64,000 nt of DNA from Mycobacterium triplex (GTDB taxonomy: Bacteria > Actinomycetota > Actinomycetes > Mycobacteriales > Mycobacteriaceae). The notes beneath the pieces were generated by a model. The model was not told where the DNA came from, searched no databases, and was given only the letters and a program-made list of their open reading frames with translations. The DNA lies in the NCBI RefSeq assembly GCF_000689255.1, contig NZ_HG964446.1, positions 325,330-389,329 on the forward strand. Reading direction: 5' to 3'. Below, in pieces: positions 39,659-49,204 of this stretch. The position numbers and the translations under genes were made by a program. How positions within the stretch are numbered: the first letter of the stretch is position 1; every line of letters starts with the position of its first letter.

Positions 39659-41376
39659 GCGATCACCTGGCCGGCCTGTTCGAAAGCGCGGTCGGCATGC
39701 TGCCGGTCTCGGAGTCGCGGGCGCTGGACCTGTTCACCGAGATCACGAATTATGACGAGACCGCGTGCGACGCATGGGTCGGCCGCATCCGGTGTGGCGA
39801 CAACGACCGGGTGACGCTGTTCCGAGCCTGGTACTCGCGCAAGTACTTTGGGCAGCTGTCCGGGTCGGCTCAGATCTCGATGACCGCCCTGGGCGCCCGG
39901 GTTCCGATCGGCGGCCTTTACGGCGACATCACCTACCCGGTGAATTCGCCCTTGGCGATCACCATCGGTTTCGCGGTGAACGAAGCGTTGCAGGGTAACT
40001 ACGCGGACGCCATGGAGGCCGTCGAAGCCAGTCCGGCCGCCGGTGCCGAACACCTGTTGTCCTGGACCAAGGCGGTGATCTACGGGGCGGGACAGCGTTG
40101 GACCGAGGTCATCGACGAGGTCCGCGCCGCCGGCAAGTGGCCGGACACCTTCCTGGCTGCCGCCGCCGGCGTCGCGCACGGGGTCGCGGCGGCCAACCTC
40201 GGTTTGTTCACCGAAGCCGAGCGCCGCCTGACCGAGGCGAACTCCTCCCCCGCGGGGGAAGCCTGCGCGCAGGCCATCGCCTGGTTCTTGGCAATGACGC
40301 GCCGCAGCCAGGGCAACGAAGAAGCTGCGGTGGCCCTGCTGGAGTGGCTGCAGACCACCCACCCGAGCCCGAAAGTCACAGCGGCACTGAAGGATCCGTC
40401 TTATCGCCTCGCGACGACCACCGCCGAGCAGATCTCGGCCCGCACCGACCCGTGGGATGCGGGCAGCGTGGTGGCCGACACGTCGGGACGCGAAAAGCTG
40501 CTTGCCGAGGCCGAGACCGAGCTGCGCCGGCAGATCGGGCTGACCCGGGTCAAGGATCAGGTCGAGCGTTACCGCGCCGCGACCCAGATGGCCAAGGTTC
40601 GTGCCGCGCGCGGGATGAAGGTCGCGCAGGCGAGCAAGCACATGATCTTCACCGGCCCGCCGGGAACCGGCAAGACGACGATCGCGCGCGTGGTGGCCAA
40701 CATCCTGGCGGGGTTGGGCGTGATCCAGGAACCGAAACTCATCGAGACGGCGCGTAAGGATTTCGTCGCGGAATACGAGGGTCAGTCGGCGGTCAAGTCC
40801 GCGAAGACGATCGACCGTGCCCTGGGCGGTGTGCTGTTCATCGACGAGGCCTACACCCTCGTCCAGGAGCGAGAGGGGCGGTCCGACCCGTTCGGGCAGG
40901 AGGCGCTTGACACGCTGCTGGCACGGATGGAAAACGACCGCGACCGTCTCGTGGTGATCATCGCCGGCTACAGCAACGACATCGATAGACTGCTGGAGAC
41001 CAACGAAGGACTGCGGTCCCGGTTCGCCACCCGTATCGAATTCGACTCCTACTCCCCCGAGGAAATTCTCGAAATCGCGAAAGTGATTGCAAAGAACAAC
41101 GATTCGGAGCTCAGCGTGGAAGCGGCCGAGAACCTGCTGGAGGCGGCGAAGCTGCTGAGCCAGCGGTCGGTGCGCGGCAAAGCCGCACTCGACATCGCCG
41201 GCAACGGGCGATATGCACGGCAAATGGTGGAGGCCGCGGAACAATACCGCGATATGCGCCTGACCCAGGCGGTTGACTTCGAGGAGCTCGACGCGGACTT
41301 CTTGCGCGAGATCAGCGGCGAGGACATGGCCGAAGCAGTCGCCTCGGTGCACGCACGGCTCGCTCTTACCGAGTAG
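39655..41376 (+). CDS. eccA1: Type VII secretion AAA ATPase EccA1
   Basis: 573 residues, the length of Rv3868. N-terminal ~280 residues are helical TPR-like repeats, then a CbxX/CfqX-type AAA domain: Walker A GPPGTGKTT (about residue 334), Walker B VLFIDEAY (about 398), and arginine finger region GLRSRFATRIEF. Soluble ATPase that works with EspG to release and recycle PPE/Esp substrates. ATG overlaps espH stop by four bases. Confidence 0.96.
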   Translation: MSDHLAGLFESAVGMLPVSESRALDLFTEITNYDETACDAWVGRIRCGDNDRVTLFRAWYSRKYFGQLSGSAQISMTALGARVPIGGLYGDITYPVNSPLAITIGFAVNEALQGNYADAMEAVEASPAAGAEHLLSWTKAVIYGAGQRWTEVIDEVRAAGKWPDTFLAAAAGVAHGVAAANLGLFTEAERRLTEANSSPAGEACAQAIAWFLAMTRRSQGNEEAAVALLEWLQTTHPSPKVTAALKDPSYRLATTTAEQISARTDPWDAGSVVADTSGREKLLAEAETELRRQIGLTRVKDQVERYRAATQMAKVRAARGMKVAQASKHMIFTGPPGTGKTTIARVVANILAGLGVIQEPKLIETARKDFVAEYEGQSAVKSAKTIDRALGGVLFIDEAYTLVQEREGRSDPFGQEALDTLLARMENDRDRLVVIIAGYSNDIDRLLETNEGLRSRFATRIEFDSYSPEEILEIAKVIAKNNDSELSVEAAENLLEAAKLLSQRSVRGKAALDIAGNGRYARQMVEAAEQYRDMRLTQAVDFEELDADFLREISGEDMAEAVASVHARLALTE

Positions 41377-41379
41377 CGT

Positions 41380-42822
41380 ATGGCGGGCATTCGGCTTACC
41401 ACCAAGGTTCAGGTGAGTGGTTGGCGCTTTCTGCTCCGGCGGTTGGAGCACGCCATTGTTCGGCGAGACACCCGGATGTTCGACGACCCGTTGTCCTTCT
41501 ACGGGCGGGCGGCCGCGCTGGGCATTGTCATCTCGGTCCTGATATTGGTGGGCGCCTTGGCGATGGCGTACTTCAAACCCCAGGGCAAGCTCGCGGGCGG
41601 GAATTTGTTCGTCGACCGCGCGACCAACCAGCTGTATTTGATGGTGTCCGGGCAATTGCACCCCGTCTACAACCTGACCTCGGCACGCCTGGTGCTGGGC
41701 AATCCGGCCGAGCCCACCGTCGTGAAATCCACCGAGCTGAGCAAGTTCCCCCGGGGCCAGACGGTCGGCATCCCCGGCGCCCCCTATGCCACCCCGGTCT
41801 CGTCGGAGTCGTCGTCGATATGGGCGTTGTGCGACACCGTCACCAAGGCCGAGACCATCAACCCGACCGTGCAGACGTCGGTGATCTCGATGCCGCTGGC
41901 GCTGGACTCCTCGGTGGATGCGCTGCAGCCCAACGAGGCGCTGCTGGCCTATTACCAAGGCAAGGACTGGATCATCACGTCGACCGGGCGACACGCCACC
42001 GATCTGGGGGACCGGACGCTCACCTCGGCGGTGGGCATACCCGTAAACGCCAAGCCGAGCCCGCTGTCCACCGCCGTGTTCAACGCCCTGCCCGACGGCG
42101 GCTCCTGGCAACTGACCCCGATCCCGGACGACGGTGCACCCAATACCCTTGGACTGCCTGACTTTCTGGTGATCGGATCGGTGTTCCAGATCCACGCCCA
42201 GTCGGGGCCGCAATATTTCGTGGTGTTGCCCGACGGTGTCGCACCGATCAACGCCAACACCGCGGTGGCGCTGCGCGCCGCCCAGTCGCACGGACTCGTC
42301 GAGCCGCCGTCGGTGGTGTCGAGTCTGGTGGTCCGAATCCCCGAACGCGTGTACAACTCGCCCCTGCCCGACCAATCGATCAAGATCGTCAACCGGCCGA
42401 ATGAACCGGTGCTGTGCTGGACGTGGGAACGCAAGCCCGGCGAGCAGACACCCAGGACCGCGGTGGTGACCGGTCGGCATCTGCCGGTCCCGACGTCGAT
42501 GATGGGCCAGGGCATCAAGCAGATCCAGGGCCCGGCGACGGTCTACATCGACGGCGGAAAATATCTGCAGCTGCAGTCCCCGGATCCCCGGTACGGCGAA
42601 TCGTTGTACTACGTCGACCCGCAGGGCGTGCGGTACGGGATCTCCGACCCGAAGGCGGCCGCTTCGCTGGGCCTGCAGTCGCCAAAACCCGCGCCGTGGG
42701 AGATCATTCGTCTACTGGTCGACGGTCCGGTGCTGTCGAAAGAGGCCGCCCTGCTGGAGCACGACACCCTGCCCGCCGACCCGAGCCCGCGAAAGTTACC
42801 CTCAGCGCCCGGAGCCGGTTGA
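41380..42822 (+). CDS. eccB1: Type VII secretion membrane component EccB1
   Basis: 480 residues. Short basic N-terminal tail, one TM helix (about 45-65, [19 protein letters not shown]), and a large extracytoplasmic region with the R1-R4 repeat pattern of EccB. Part of the membrane complex EccB/C/D/E. A conserved [22 protein letters not shown] follows the first repeats. One base shared with the next gene (TGATG). Orthologue of Rv3869. Confidence 0.96.
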   Translation: MAGIRLTTKVQVSGWRFLLRRLEHAIVRRDTRMFDDPLSFYGRAAALGIVISVLILVGALAMAYFKPQGKLAGGNLFVDRATNQLYLMVSGQLHPVYNLTSARLVLGNPAEPTVVKSTELSKFPRGQTVGIPGAPYATPVSSESSSIWALCDTVTKAETINPTVQTSVISMPLALDSSVDALQPNEALLAYYQGKDWIITSTGRHATDLGDRTLTSAVGIPVNAKPSPLSTAVFNALPDGGSWQLTPIPDDGAPNTLGLPDFLVIGSVFQIHAQSGPQYFVVLPDGVAPINANTAVALRAAQSHGLVEPPSVVSSLVVRIPERVYNSPLPDQSIKIVNRPNEPVLCWTWERKPGEQTPRTAVVTGRHLPVPTSMMGQGIKQIQGPATVYIDGGKYLQLQSPDPRYGESLYYVDPQGVRYGISDPKAAASLGLQSPKPAPWEIIRLLVDGPVLSKEAALLEHDTLPADPSPRKLPSAPGAG

Positions 42823-45083
42823 TGTCGACGAGAAAGTTCACCCCTTCGGTCACCCGCGGACCCCGGTTGACTCCGGGCGAGATCGCCGTCGTGCCGCCCG
42901 AGGACCTCGGTGTCGATGTCCCGCCCAGCTTTGTGCAGCGAGTGATGCCCTACGTCATGGGTGTGTGCATGCTCGGCATGATCGGGATCATGGTGTTCAC
43001 CGGCACCAAGGCGCTGTCGCCGTACATGATGATGACGCCGCTGATGATGATCATGATGTCGTTGAGCATGGTGGGTGCCGGCGGTGGCGGCGGCGGCAAA
43101 AAGGTGCCCGAGATCAACGCCGACCGCAAGGAGTACCTGCGGTATCTGGCCGGGCTTCGCCCCCGGGTGACGTCGTCTGCCACCGCGCAGGTGGCCTTCT
43201 TCAGCTACCACGCACCCCACCCCGACGATCTGCTGTCGATCATCGGCACACCCCGGCAGTGGTCTCGCCCCGCCAGTGCCGACTTCTACGCCGCCACCCG
43301 CATCGGGATCGGTGACCAGCCGGCGGTCGACCGGCTGATGAAGCCGTCGGTCGGTGGCGAGCTGGCGGGCCCGACCGCGGCACCTCAGCCGTATCTCGAG
43401 CCGGTCGCCAACATGTGGGCGGTCAAGTTCTTGCGCACCCATGGCTTGATCCACGACTGCCCAAAGCTGCTGCAGCTGAGGACATTTCCGACCATCGCCA
43501 TCGGCGGCGATCCGGCGGGGGCCGCCGGATTGCTCACGGCGATGATTTGTCACCTGGCGGTGTTCCACCCGCCGGACCTGCTGGCGATCCGGGTGCTCAC
43601 CGAAACCCCGGATGACCCGGAGTGGTCCTGGCTGAAATGGCTTCCGCACGTTCAGCATCCGACCGACACCGATGCGGCCGGGCCGGTTCGGATGATCTCC
43701 TCCCACCCGGAGAGCCTGTCCGATCTCGCCGCGCGCGGTCCGCATTCACCCGATTCGACGCCGGGCGGACCCTACGTCGTCGTCGTGGATCTGACCGGCG
43801 GCAAGGCCGGCGTCCCGCCCGACGGCCGGGCCGGGGTCACGGTGTTCACGCTGGGCAACCACCGCGGCTCCAACTACCGGATCAGGGTGGCTGCGGACGG
43901 GACGGCCGACGACCGGCTGCCCGGCCAGCAGTTCCGCCAGGTGACGGCCAGCACCGACCACATGTCGGCCGCGCAGGCGGCTCGCGTCGCGAGAAAGCTG
44001 GCCGGGTGGTCGATCACCGGCACCATCGTCGACAAGAAAGCCAGCAGCGGCGGCCCCAAGAAGAAGGTGGCGACCGAGTTCTATCAGCTGGTCGGCGCCA
44101 AGAGCGTCGAGGACATCACGCCGGCGCGCTGGAAGATGTTCGCCGACAAAGACCTCGACCGCCTCAAGATCCCGTTCGGTCACCAGCTCAAGACCGGCGA
44201 GATCATGTACCTCGATATCAAGGAAGGTGCGGAATTCGGTGGCGGGCCGCACGGCATGCTCATCGGAACCACCGGGTCGGGAAAGTCCGAGTTTTTGCGC
44301 ACCCTCATCCTGTCGTTGGTGTCGATAACTCACCCCGACCAGGTGAACCTCCTGCTGACCGACTTCAAGGGCGGTTCGACATTCCTGGGCATGGAAAACC
44401 TTCCGCACACCGCGGCGGTCATCACGAACATGGCCGAGGAAGCCGAGCTCGTCGGCCGGATGGGCGAGGTGTTGACCGGCGAGCTGGACCGACGGCAGAA
44501 CCTGCTGCGCCAGGCCGGCATTCAGGTCGGCGCGACCGGGGCGCTGTCCGGTGTGGCCGAGTACGAGAAGTACCGGGAGCGGGGCGCCGACCTGAAGCCG
44601 TTGCCAACGCTTTTCGTCGTCGTCGACGAGTTCGCCGAGTTGCTGCAAAGTCACCCCGATTTCGTCGGGCTGTTCGACCGGATCTGCCGGGTGGGCCGCT
44701 CGTTGCGGGTGCATCTGCTGCTGGCCACCCAGTCGCTGCAGACCGGTGGGGCGCGCATCGACAAGTTGGAGCCCAACCTCACCTACCGAATTGCGTTGCG
44801 TACCACCAGTTCTCATGAATCCAAGTCGGTGATCGGAACGCCGGAGGCGCAGTACATCACCAACAAGGAAAGCGGTGTCGGCTTTTTGCGGGTCGGCATG
44901 GAGGATCCGGTCAAGTTCAGCACGTTGTACACCGGTGCCACCTACGTACCGCAGGTGCACGCCGAAACCAACGGCGAGGCCGAAAGCGTGGACGGCGCGC
45001 GGCCTGGTCCCCGGGGTGTGCAAATCCGGCCGTTCACCGCGGCGCCGATCCTCGACGACCTCGAAGACGAGGTCTCGGCATGA
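42822..45083 (+). CDS. eccCa1: Type VII secretion FtsK/SpoIIIE ATPase EccCa1
   Basis: 753 residues. Two TM helices near residues 40-85 ([36 protein letters not shown]), a DUF domain, and one FtsK-type ATPase domain with Walker [13 protein letters not shown] (about residue 480) and Walker [13 protein letters not shown]. The C-terminus is open for EccCb1, which supplies two more ATPase domains; ESX-1 is unusual in splitting the EccC chain. Start is ATG 42822; the frame is open far upstream through eccB1, which is coincidental. The stop overlaps eccCb1 (ATGA). Confidence 0.96.
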   Translation: MSTRKFTPSVTRGPRLTPGEIAVVPPEDLGVDVPPSFVQRVMPYVMGVCMLGMIGIMVFTGTKALSPYMMMTPLMMIMMSLSMVGAGGGGGGKKVPEINADRKEYLRYLAGLRPRVTSSATAQVAFFSYHAPHPDDLLSIIGTPRQWSRPASADFYAATRIGIGDQPAVDRLMKPSVGGELAGPTAAPQPYLEPVANMWAVKFLRTHGLIHDCPKLLQLRTFPTIAIGGDPAGAAGLLTAMICHLAVFHPPDLLAIRVLTETPDDPEWSWLKWLPHVQHPTDTDAAGPVRMISSHPESLSDLAARGPHSPDSTPGGPYVVVVDLTGGKAGVPPDGRAGVTVFTLGNHRGSNYRIRVAADGTADDRLPGQQFRQVTASTDHMSAAQAARVARKLAGWSITGTIVDKKASSGGPKKKVATEFYQLVGAKSVEDITPARWKMFADKDLDRLKIPFGHQLKTGEIMYLDIKEGAEFGGGPHGMLIGTTGSGKSEFLRTLILSLVSITHPDQVNLLLTDFKGGSTFLGMENLPHTAAVITNMAEEAELVGRMGEVLTGELDRRQNLLRQAGIQVGATGALSGVAEYEKYRERGADLKPLPTLFVVVDEFAELLQSHPDFVGLFDRICRVGRSLRVHLLLATQSLQTGGARIDKLEPNLTYRIALRTTSSHESKSVIGTPEAQYITNKESGVGFLRVGMEDPVKFSTLYTGATYVPQVHAETNGEAESVDGARPGPRGVQIRPFTAAPILDDLEDEVSA

Positions 45084-46834
45084 GTGTCGAGTCGAAGGGC
45101 AAACCGCTGAGCGAGGTGATCCTGGATCAACTCAGCACCGTGGAGTCGCGCGCCTACAAGATGTGGCTGCCGCCGTTGACCCATCCGACTCCGGTCGACG
45201 AACTCGTCAAGCGCGCCGATCTGCGACCGTTGTACTTTCCGCTGGGGATCATGGACGAGCCGCGCCGGCACCTCCAAGAACCTTGGGGGGTAGACGTTTC
45301 CGGTGGTGGCGGCAACATCGGCATCGGCGGGGCGCCGCAGACCGGAAAGTCGACGCTGCTGCAGACCCTGATGCTGTCGGCCGCGGTCACCCATACCCCG
45401 CGGCAAGTCCAGTTCTACTGCATCGACCTCGGTGGCGGCGGGTTGATGTATCTCGACAAACTGCCGCACGTCGGCGGAGTGGCCACCCGATCAGAGCCCG
45501 ACCGGGTCATGCGCGTGATCGCGGAGGTGCAAGCCGTTCTGCGGCAACGAGAAGCCACCTTCAAGGAGCATCGCGTCGGCTCGATCGCAAGCTACCGAGA
45601 ATTGCGCGCGGACCCCAACCAACCCGTGGCCGCCGACCCATTCGGCGACGTCTTCTTGGTCATCGACGGGTGGCCGGCGTTCGTCGCAGAATTTCCCGAC
45701 CTCGAAGCACACGTCCAGACCCTGGCGGCGCAGGGCCTGTCGTTCGGCATCCACACCATCCTCACCACGCCGCGATGGACGGAACTGAAGTCGCGAGTCC
45801 GCGACTACCTCGGTACCAAGATCGAGTTCCGGCTCGGCGACGTCAACGACACCCAGTTGGACCGCGCCACCCGGGATATCCCGGCGAACCGGCCGGGCCG
45901 GGGAATGTCGATCGAGAAGCACCACCTGATGATGGGTGCGCCCCGGCTCGACGGCGTGCACAGCACCGAGGGCCTGGTGGAGGCGATCACGGTTGCGGTG
46001 AACCACATTGCGTCCCATACCAACGAGGAAGCACCCCGGGTCAGGGTGTTGCCGGAGCGCATCCACCTCTACGAGCTCGACCCGAACCCACCCGGCCCGG
46101 AGTCCGACTACCGCACCCGCTGGACGATTCCGGTCGGCATCCGCGAGACGGACCTCACGCCGGCCTACGCGCACTTGTACGCGGCGAACCACATCCTGAT
46201 TTTCGGGGCGGCCAAGTCGGGCAAGACCACCATTGCCCACGCCATCGCCCGAGCCATCTGTGCCCGCAACAGCCCCGACCAAGTGCGCTTCATGTTGGCC
46301 GACTATCGGTCCGGGCTACTGGACGCGGTGCCGGAGAGCCACCTGCTCGCCGCGGGGGCGATCAACCGCAATGCCCAGTCGCTGGACGAGTCCATCAAAG
46401 CGCTCGCGCTCAACCTGCAAAAGCGGTTGCCGCCGGCCGATCTGACCGCCTCACAGTTGCGGTCACGGTCGTGGTGGTCGGGATTCGATCTGGTGCTTTT
46501 GGTCGACGATTGGCACATGATCGTCGGTGCTTCCGGAGGAATGCCTCCAATGATGCCGTTGGCTCCATTGTTACCGGCCTCGTCGGATATCGGATTGCAC
46601 ATCATCGTCACCTGCCAAATGAGCCACGCGTATAAGTCGACCATGGACAAGTTCGTCGGCGCGGCCTATGGTGCGGGATCTCCCACCCTGCTCCTGTCCG
46701 GCGACAAGGCGGACTTCCCCTCCAGGGAGTTTCAGGTCAAGCGCCGGCCCCCTGGCCAGGGGATTTTCGTCACGCCGGACGGCAAGGACGTCATCCAAGC
46801 GTCCTACATCGACCCCCCAGAAGAAGTGCACTGA
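45080..46834 (+). CDS. eccCb1: Type VII secretion ATPase EccCb1
   Basis: 584 residues, two FtsK-like ATPase domains: Walker [13 protein letters not shown] at about residue 84 with FLVIDGWPA Walker B, and [13 protein letters not shown] at about 376 with [10 protein letters not shown]. The C-terminal domain recognises the C-terminal tail of EsxB to start export. Overlaps eccCa1 by four bases. Orthologue of Rv3871. Its peptide groove is of interest because EsxB here has a changed tail. Confidence 0.95.
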   Translation: MSVESKGKPLSEVILDQLSTVESRAYKMWLPPLTHPTPVDELVKRADLRPLYFPLGIMDEPRRHLQEPWGVDVSGGGGNIGIGGAPQTGKSTLLQTLMLSAAVTHTPRQVQFYCIDLGGGGLMYLDKLPHVGGVATRSEPDRVMRVIAEVQAVLRQREATFKEHRVGSIASYRELRADPNQPVAADPFGDVFLVIDGWPAFVAEFPDLEAHVQTLAAQGLSFGIHTILTTPRWTELKSRVRDYLGTKIEFRLGDVNDTQLDRATRDIPANRPGRGMSIEKHHLMMGAPRLDGVHSTEGLVEAITVAVNHIASHTNEEAPRVRVLPERIHLYELDPNPPGPESDYRTRWTIPVGIRETDLTPAYAHLYAANHILIFGAAKSGKTTIAHAIARAICARNSPDQVRFMLADYRSGLLDAVPESHLLAAGAINRNAQSLDESIKALALNLQKRLPPADLTASQLRSRSWWSGFDLVLLVDDWHMIVGASGGMPPMMPLAPLLPASSDIGLHIIVTCQMSHAYKSTMDKFVGAAYGAGSPTLLLSGDKADFPSREFQVKRRPPGQGIFVTPDGKDVIQASYIDPPEEVH

Positions 46835-47111
46835 CCACCCGGAGCATGCGGTTAGGATTATCCCAGCCGCCCATTACAGGAGCCGGAACCGAACCGCGAT
46901 AAACCGCACCGGGGACTGCATTGTGCGATTAAGCTTTTCACCGCGAGAGAAATGGATTGCGTTCACTCAGAATTTGAGATTAGTTCACGTGCAATTTGAG
47001 GAGGGCCCCGCAAAATGCAGCCCGTCCGGCATTATTCGCGCGAACGAAACTTTCGAGTAACAGCGGACCGCAAGAACTAAGACAAAACCTCGTGACCAAG
47101 GGAGACCGAGC
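46835..47111. other. 277-bp gap where PE35 is expected
   Basis: In other ESX-1 loci the PE35 gene lies between eccCb1 and PPE68. Here the gap is only 277 bp and shows no PE N-terminus in any frame. It is AT-richer in the middle (GAAATGGATTGCGTTCACTC region) and likely holds the promoter of the PPE68-esxBA transcript. See finding on PE35 loss. Confidence 0.7.
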
Positions 47112-48362
47112 ATGCTGTGGCACGCTATGCCACCGGAGCTGAACACCGCACGGCTGATGGCCGGAGCGGGACCTGCGCCGATGCTCCAGGCCGCCGCGGG
47201 CTGGGAAATGCTGGCCACCAGTCTGGAAACCGAGGCCGCCGAGTTGGCCGCGAGCATGACCGCGCTCGCGGGGTCGTGGACCGGGATCGGCAGCGAGCGT
47301 GCGACGGCCGCGGCCGCGCGAATGGTGACGTGGTTACAGACCGCCGCGCTGGCCGCACGGAAGCGCGGCGTGCAGGCCGGGGCGCAGGCCGCCGCATACA
47401 TGAAAGCGTTGGGGACGACGCCGTCGCTGCCGGAGATCGCGACGAACAGGATCACCACCACGGTTCTGACGGCCACCAATTTCTTTGGTATCAACACGAT
47501 GCCGATCGGGTTCCACGAAACGGACTACTTCGTCCGGATGTGGAACCAGGCCGGTGGCGCCATGGACATCTACGCCGCCGAAACCGCCGCCAACACCGTT
47601 TTCGAGCCACTGCCCGAGATGACACCGATCCTCGCCCCCGGAATGGACGCGGCCGCCGAGGCCGAGACGGCCGGAGCACTGAGCGCGCTGTCGACCGTGG
47701 CCTCCGAGTCCGACACCGGGCTCACGGGTGCGCCGACGACCATGCTCGCGGCGGCAAAGGACGCGGCCGACGACGCGGGCGACCTCACCCCCACACCCAC
47801 TGGGATGGACCAGGTTTCGCAACTGATGAACGGCCTGGGACAGCTGAGCGGACCCATGCAGCAGCTGATGCAGCCGCTGCAGCAACTGACATCGCTGGCC
47901 GGCCAGTCCGGCGGCATGGGCGGTTCAACCTTGGGCGACAGCCTCACGGTGGGCGGCAGTCACGTCGGCGGCGAACTCGGCAAAGGTGGCGCGCAGCTGG
48001 GTCTCCTCGGGGCACCGCCGTTGTCGTCCCATCCGCTGTTGGGCGGTTCGGGCCCAAGCGTGGGCATGGGACTGATGCACGCGGAGGCGCTTCCGGGCTC
48101 CGGGCTGAGCGGGCCCCGCACGTCGATGATGAGCCAGTTGCTCGACAAGCCGCCGGGCGCCGTCGTCGCGCCGGCCGGAGCCGGTGTCGGCTCGTCGGCG
48201 GGAGCCGGCGCCGCCCCGCTCGGTGCCGGCGCCGGCGCGCAATCCGCCGCGAGCGCGAAGCCGGGTCTGGCGGCTCCGGTAGCGCTTGCCCGCGAAGAGG
48301 AAGAAGGCACCAACCTCCACTACGACGAGCTGCACGGCATCGACGACGGAGACGACTGGTGA
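47112..48362 (+). CDS. PPE68: PPE family protein PPE68
   Basis: 416 residues. The N-terminal 180 residues are a PPE domain beginning [23 protein letters not shown], very like Rv3873, with the [11 protein letters not shown] and [11 protein letters not shown] blocks; the rest is Gly/Ser/Ala/Leu-rich with [14 protein letters not shown] and a C-terminal acidic [15 protein letters not shown]...DDW. It is an ESX-1 substrate or membrane-associated partner of EsxA/B that is chaperoned by EspG1. Normally secreted as a dimer with PE35, which is missing here. Confidence 0.95.
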   Translation: MLWHAMPPELNTARLMAGAGPAPMLQAAAGWEMLATSLETEAAELAASMTALAGSWTGIGSERATAAAARMVTWLQTAALAARKRGVQAGAQAAAYMKALGTTPSLPEIATNRITTTVLTATNFFGINTMPIGFHETDYFVRMWNQAGGAMDIYAAETAANTVFEPLPEMTPILAPGMDAAAEAETAGALSALSTVASESDTGLTGAPTTMLAAAKDAADDAGDLTPTPTGMDQVSQLMNGLGQLSGPMQQLMQPLQQLTSLAGQSGGMGGSTLGDSLTVGGSHVGGELGKGGAQLGLLGAPPLSSHPLLGGSGPSVGMGLMHAEALPGSGLSGPRTSMMSQLLDKPPGAVVAPAGAGVGSSAGAGAAPLGAGAGAQSAASAKPGLAAPVALAREEEEGTNLHYDELHGIDDGDDW

Positions 48363-48450
48363 GCATCCACCACAACAGACTTCCCGGCCGCCCGGGCCGG
48401 AAGACTTGCCATCACTTGGCGAGGACAGAGCACACAGAAAGTAGTACAAC

Positions 48451-48762
48451 ATGGCAGAGATGAAGACTGATGCCAGTACCCTCAGCGCCGAGGCCGGGAA
48501 CTTCGACCGGATCGGTGGCGAGCTTCAGGGCGTCATCAAGGGCGTAGAGCACACCGGCGGCGAATTGGCCAGCCACTGGACCGGCCAGGCCGGCTCGGCG
48601 GCACAGTCGGCGCTGCAGCGTTTCCAGGAAGCCGGCAACGCGCAGATCAAGGCGCTGACCGACATCCACGAGAAGATCAGCCAGGCGGGCGTCCAGTACC
48701 AGCGCGCGAACGAAGAGCAGGCCTCCAACCTGCAGTCGACCGCCGGCAACATGGGCTTCTGA
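48451..48762 (+). CDS. esxB: WXG100 protein EsxB (CFP-10)
   Basis: 103 residues, helix-turn-helix with W43-T-G45 as the WxG turn. It forms a 1:1 dimer with EsxA and carries the secretion signal at its C-terminus. In this protein the YxxxD/E motif reads YQRAN (Tyr83 to Asn87), so the acidic residue is lost and the first Glu is at +5. The end is AGNMGF: the MGF terminus is retained but three residues longer than the 100-residue M. tuberculosis form. N-terminus MAEMKTDAS is typical. Confidence 0.94.
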   Translation: MAEMKTDASTLSAEAGNFDRIGGELQGVIKGVEHTGGELASHWTGQAGSAAQSALQRFQEAGNAQIKALTDIHEKISQAGVQYQRANEEQASNLQSTAGNMGF

Positions 48763-48805
48763 GTCCACCTAACCCCTCAGCATCAGAAAGAAACGGAGAA
48801 AAATC

Positions 48806-49099
48806 ATGTCGGAAGCTCAGTCATGGAATTTCAGCGGCATCGAGGCCGGTGCGAGCTCCATCGCGTCATCGGTGCAGACCGTCCAAGGTCTTCTCGACGA
48901 AGGAAAGCAGTCCCTCGCCAAGCTTGCCGAGGCTTGGGGTGGTACCGGTTCTGAGGCCTACCAGGCCGTGCAGAACGACTGGCAGCAGAAGTCGGACGAC
49001 CTCAACAACTCGTTGCAGGCGCTGTCGCACACCATCACCGAGGCCAGTGCGGCGATGGCCAGCACCGAGCACGGCGTTAGCGGCATGTTCGGCGGTTAG
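48806..49099 (+). CDS. esxA: WXG100 protein EsxA (ESAT-6)
   Basis: 97 residues: helix, WGG turn at residues 44-46, helix, ending SGMFGG, where the M. tuberculosis form ends TGMFA. Secreted virulence factor linked to phagosome damage, exported with EsxB. The central [18 protein letters not shown] is nearly identical to that of M. tuberculosis. GGAGAAAAATC precedes the ATG. The gene is followed by a clear terminator hairpin. Confidence 0.96.
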   Translation: MSEAQSWNFSGIEAGASSIASSVQTVQGLLDEGKQSLAKLAEAWGGTGSEAYQAVQNDWQQKSDDLNNSLQALSHTITEASAAMASTEHGVSGMFGG

Positions 49100-49127
49100 A
49101 ACGGCAACGACGTCGAAACACGGGATC

Positions 49128-49159
49128 AGGCGAGTTCAACCGCATGGAAGAACTCGCCT
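49128..49159 (+). terminator. Hairpin terminator after esxA
   Basis: Perfect 10-bp inverted repeat AGGCGAGTTC/GAACTCGCCT with a 12-nt loop, followed by a CTTCTC pyrimidine tract, 29 bp after the esxA stop. It probably separates the abundant esxBA message from espI. Confidence 0.75.
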
Positions 49160-49204
49160 CTTCTCGTGTTGTCGGCAGCTTGATTGAATTTCTGAGAGGT
49201 TCTC

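Noticed and set aside
39640..42480. 946-codon frame opposite eccA1 and eccB1
   Set aside because: Antisense shadow of two solid genes with typical low-complexity Arg/Gly composition.
46668..47060. PE35 remnant in the gap before PPE68
   Set aside because: No PE-like residues (PE motif, helix pattern) in any of the six frames.
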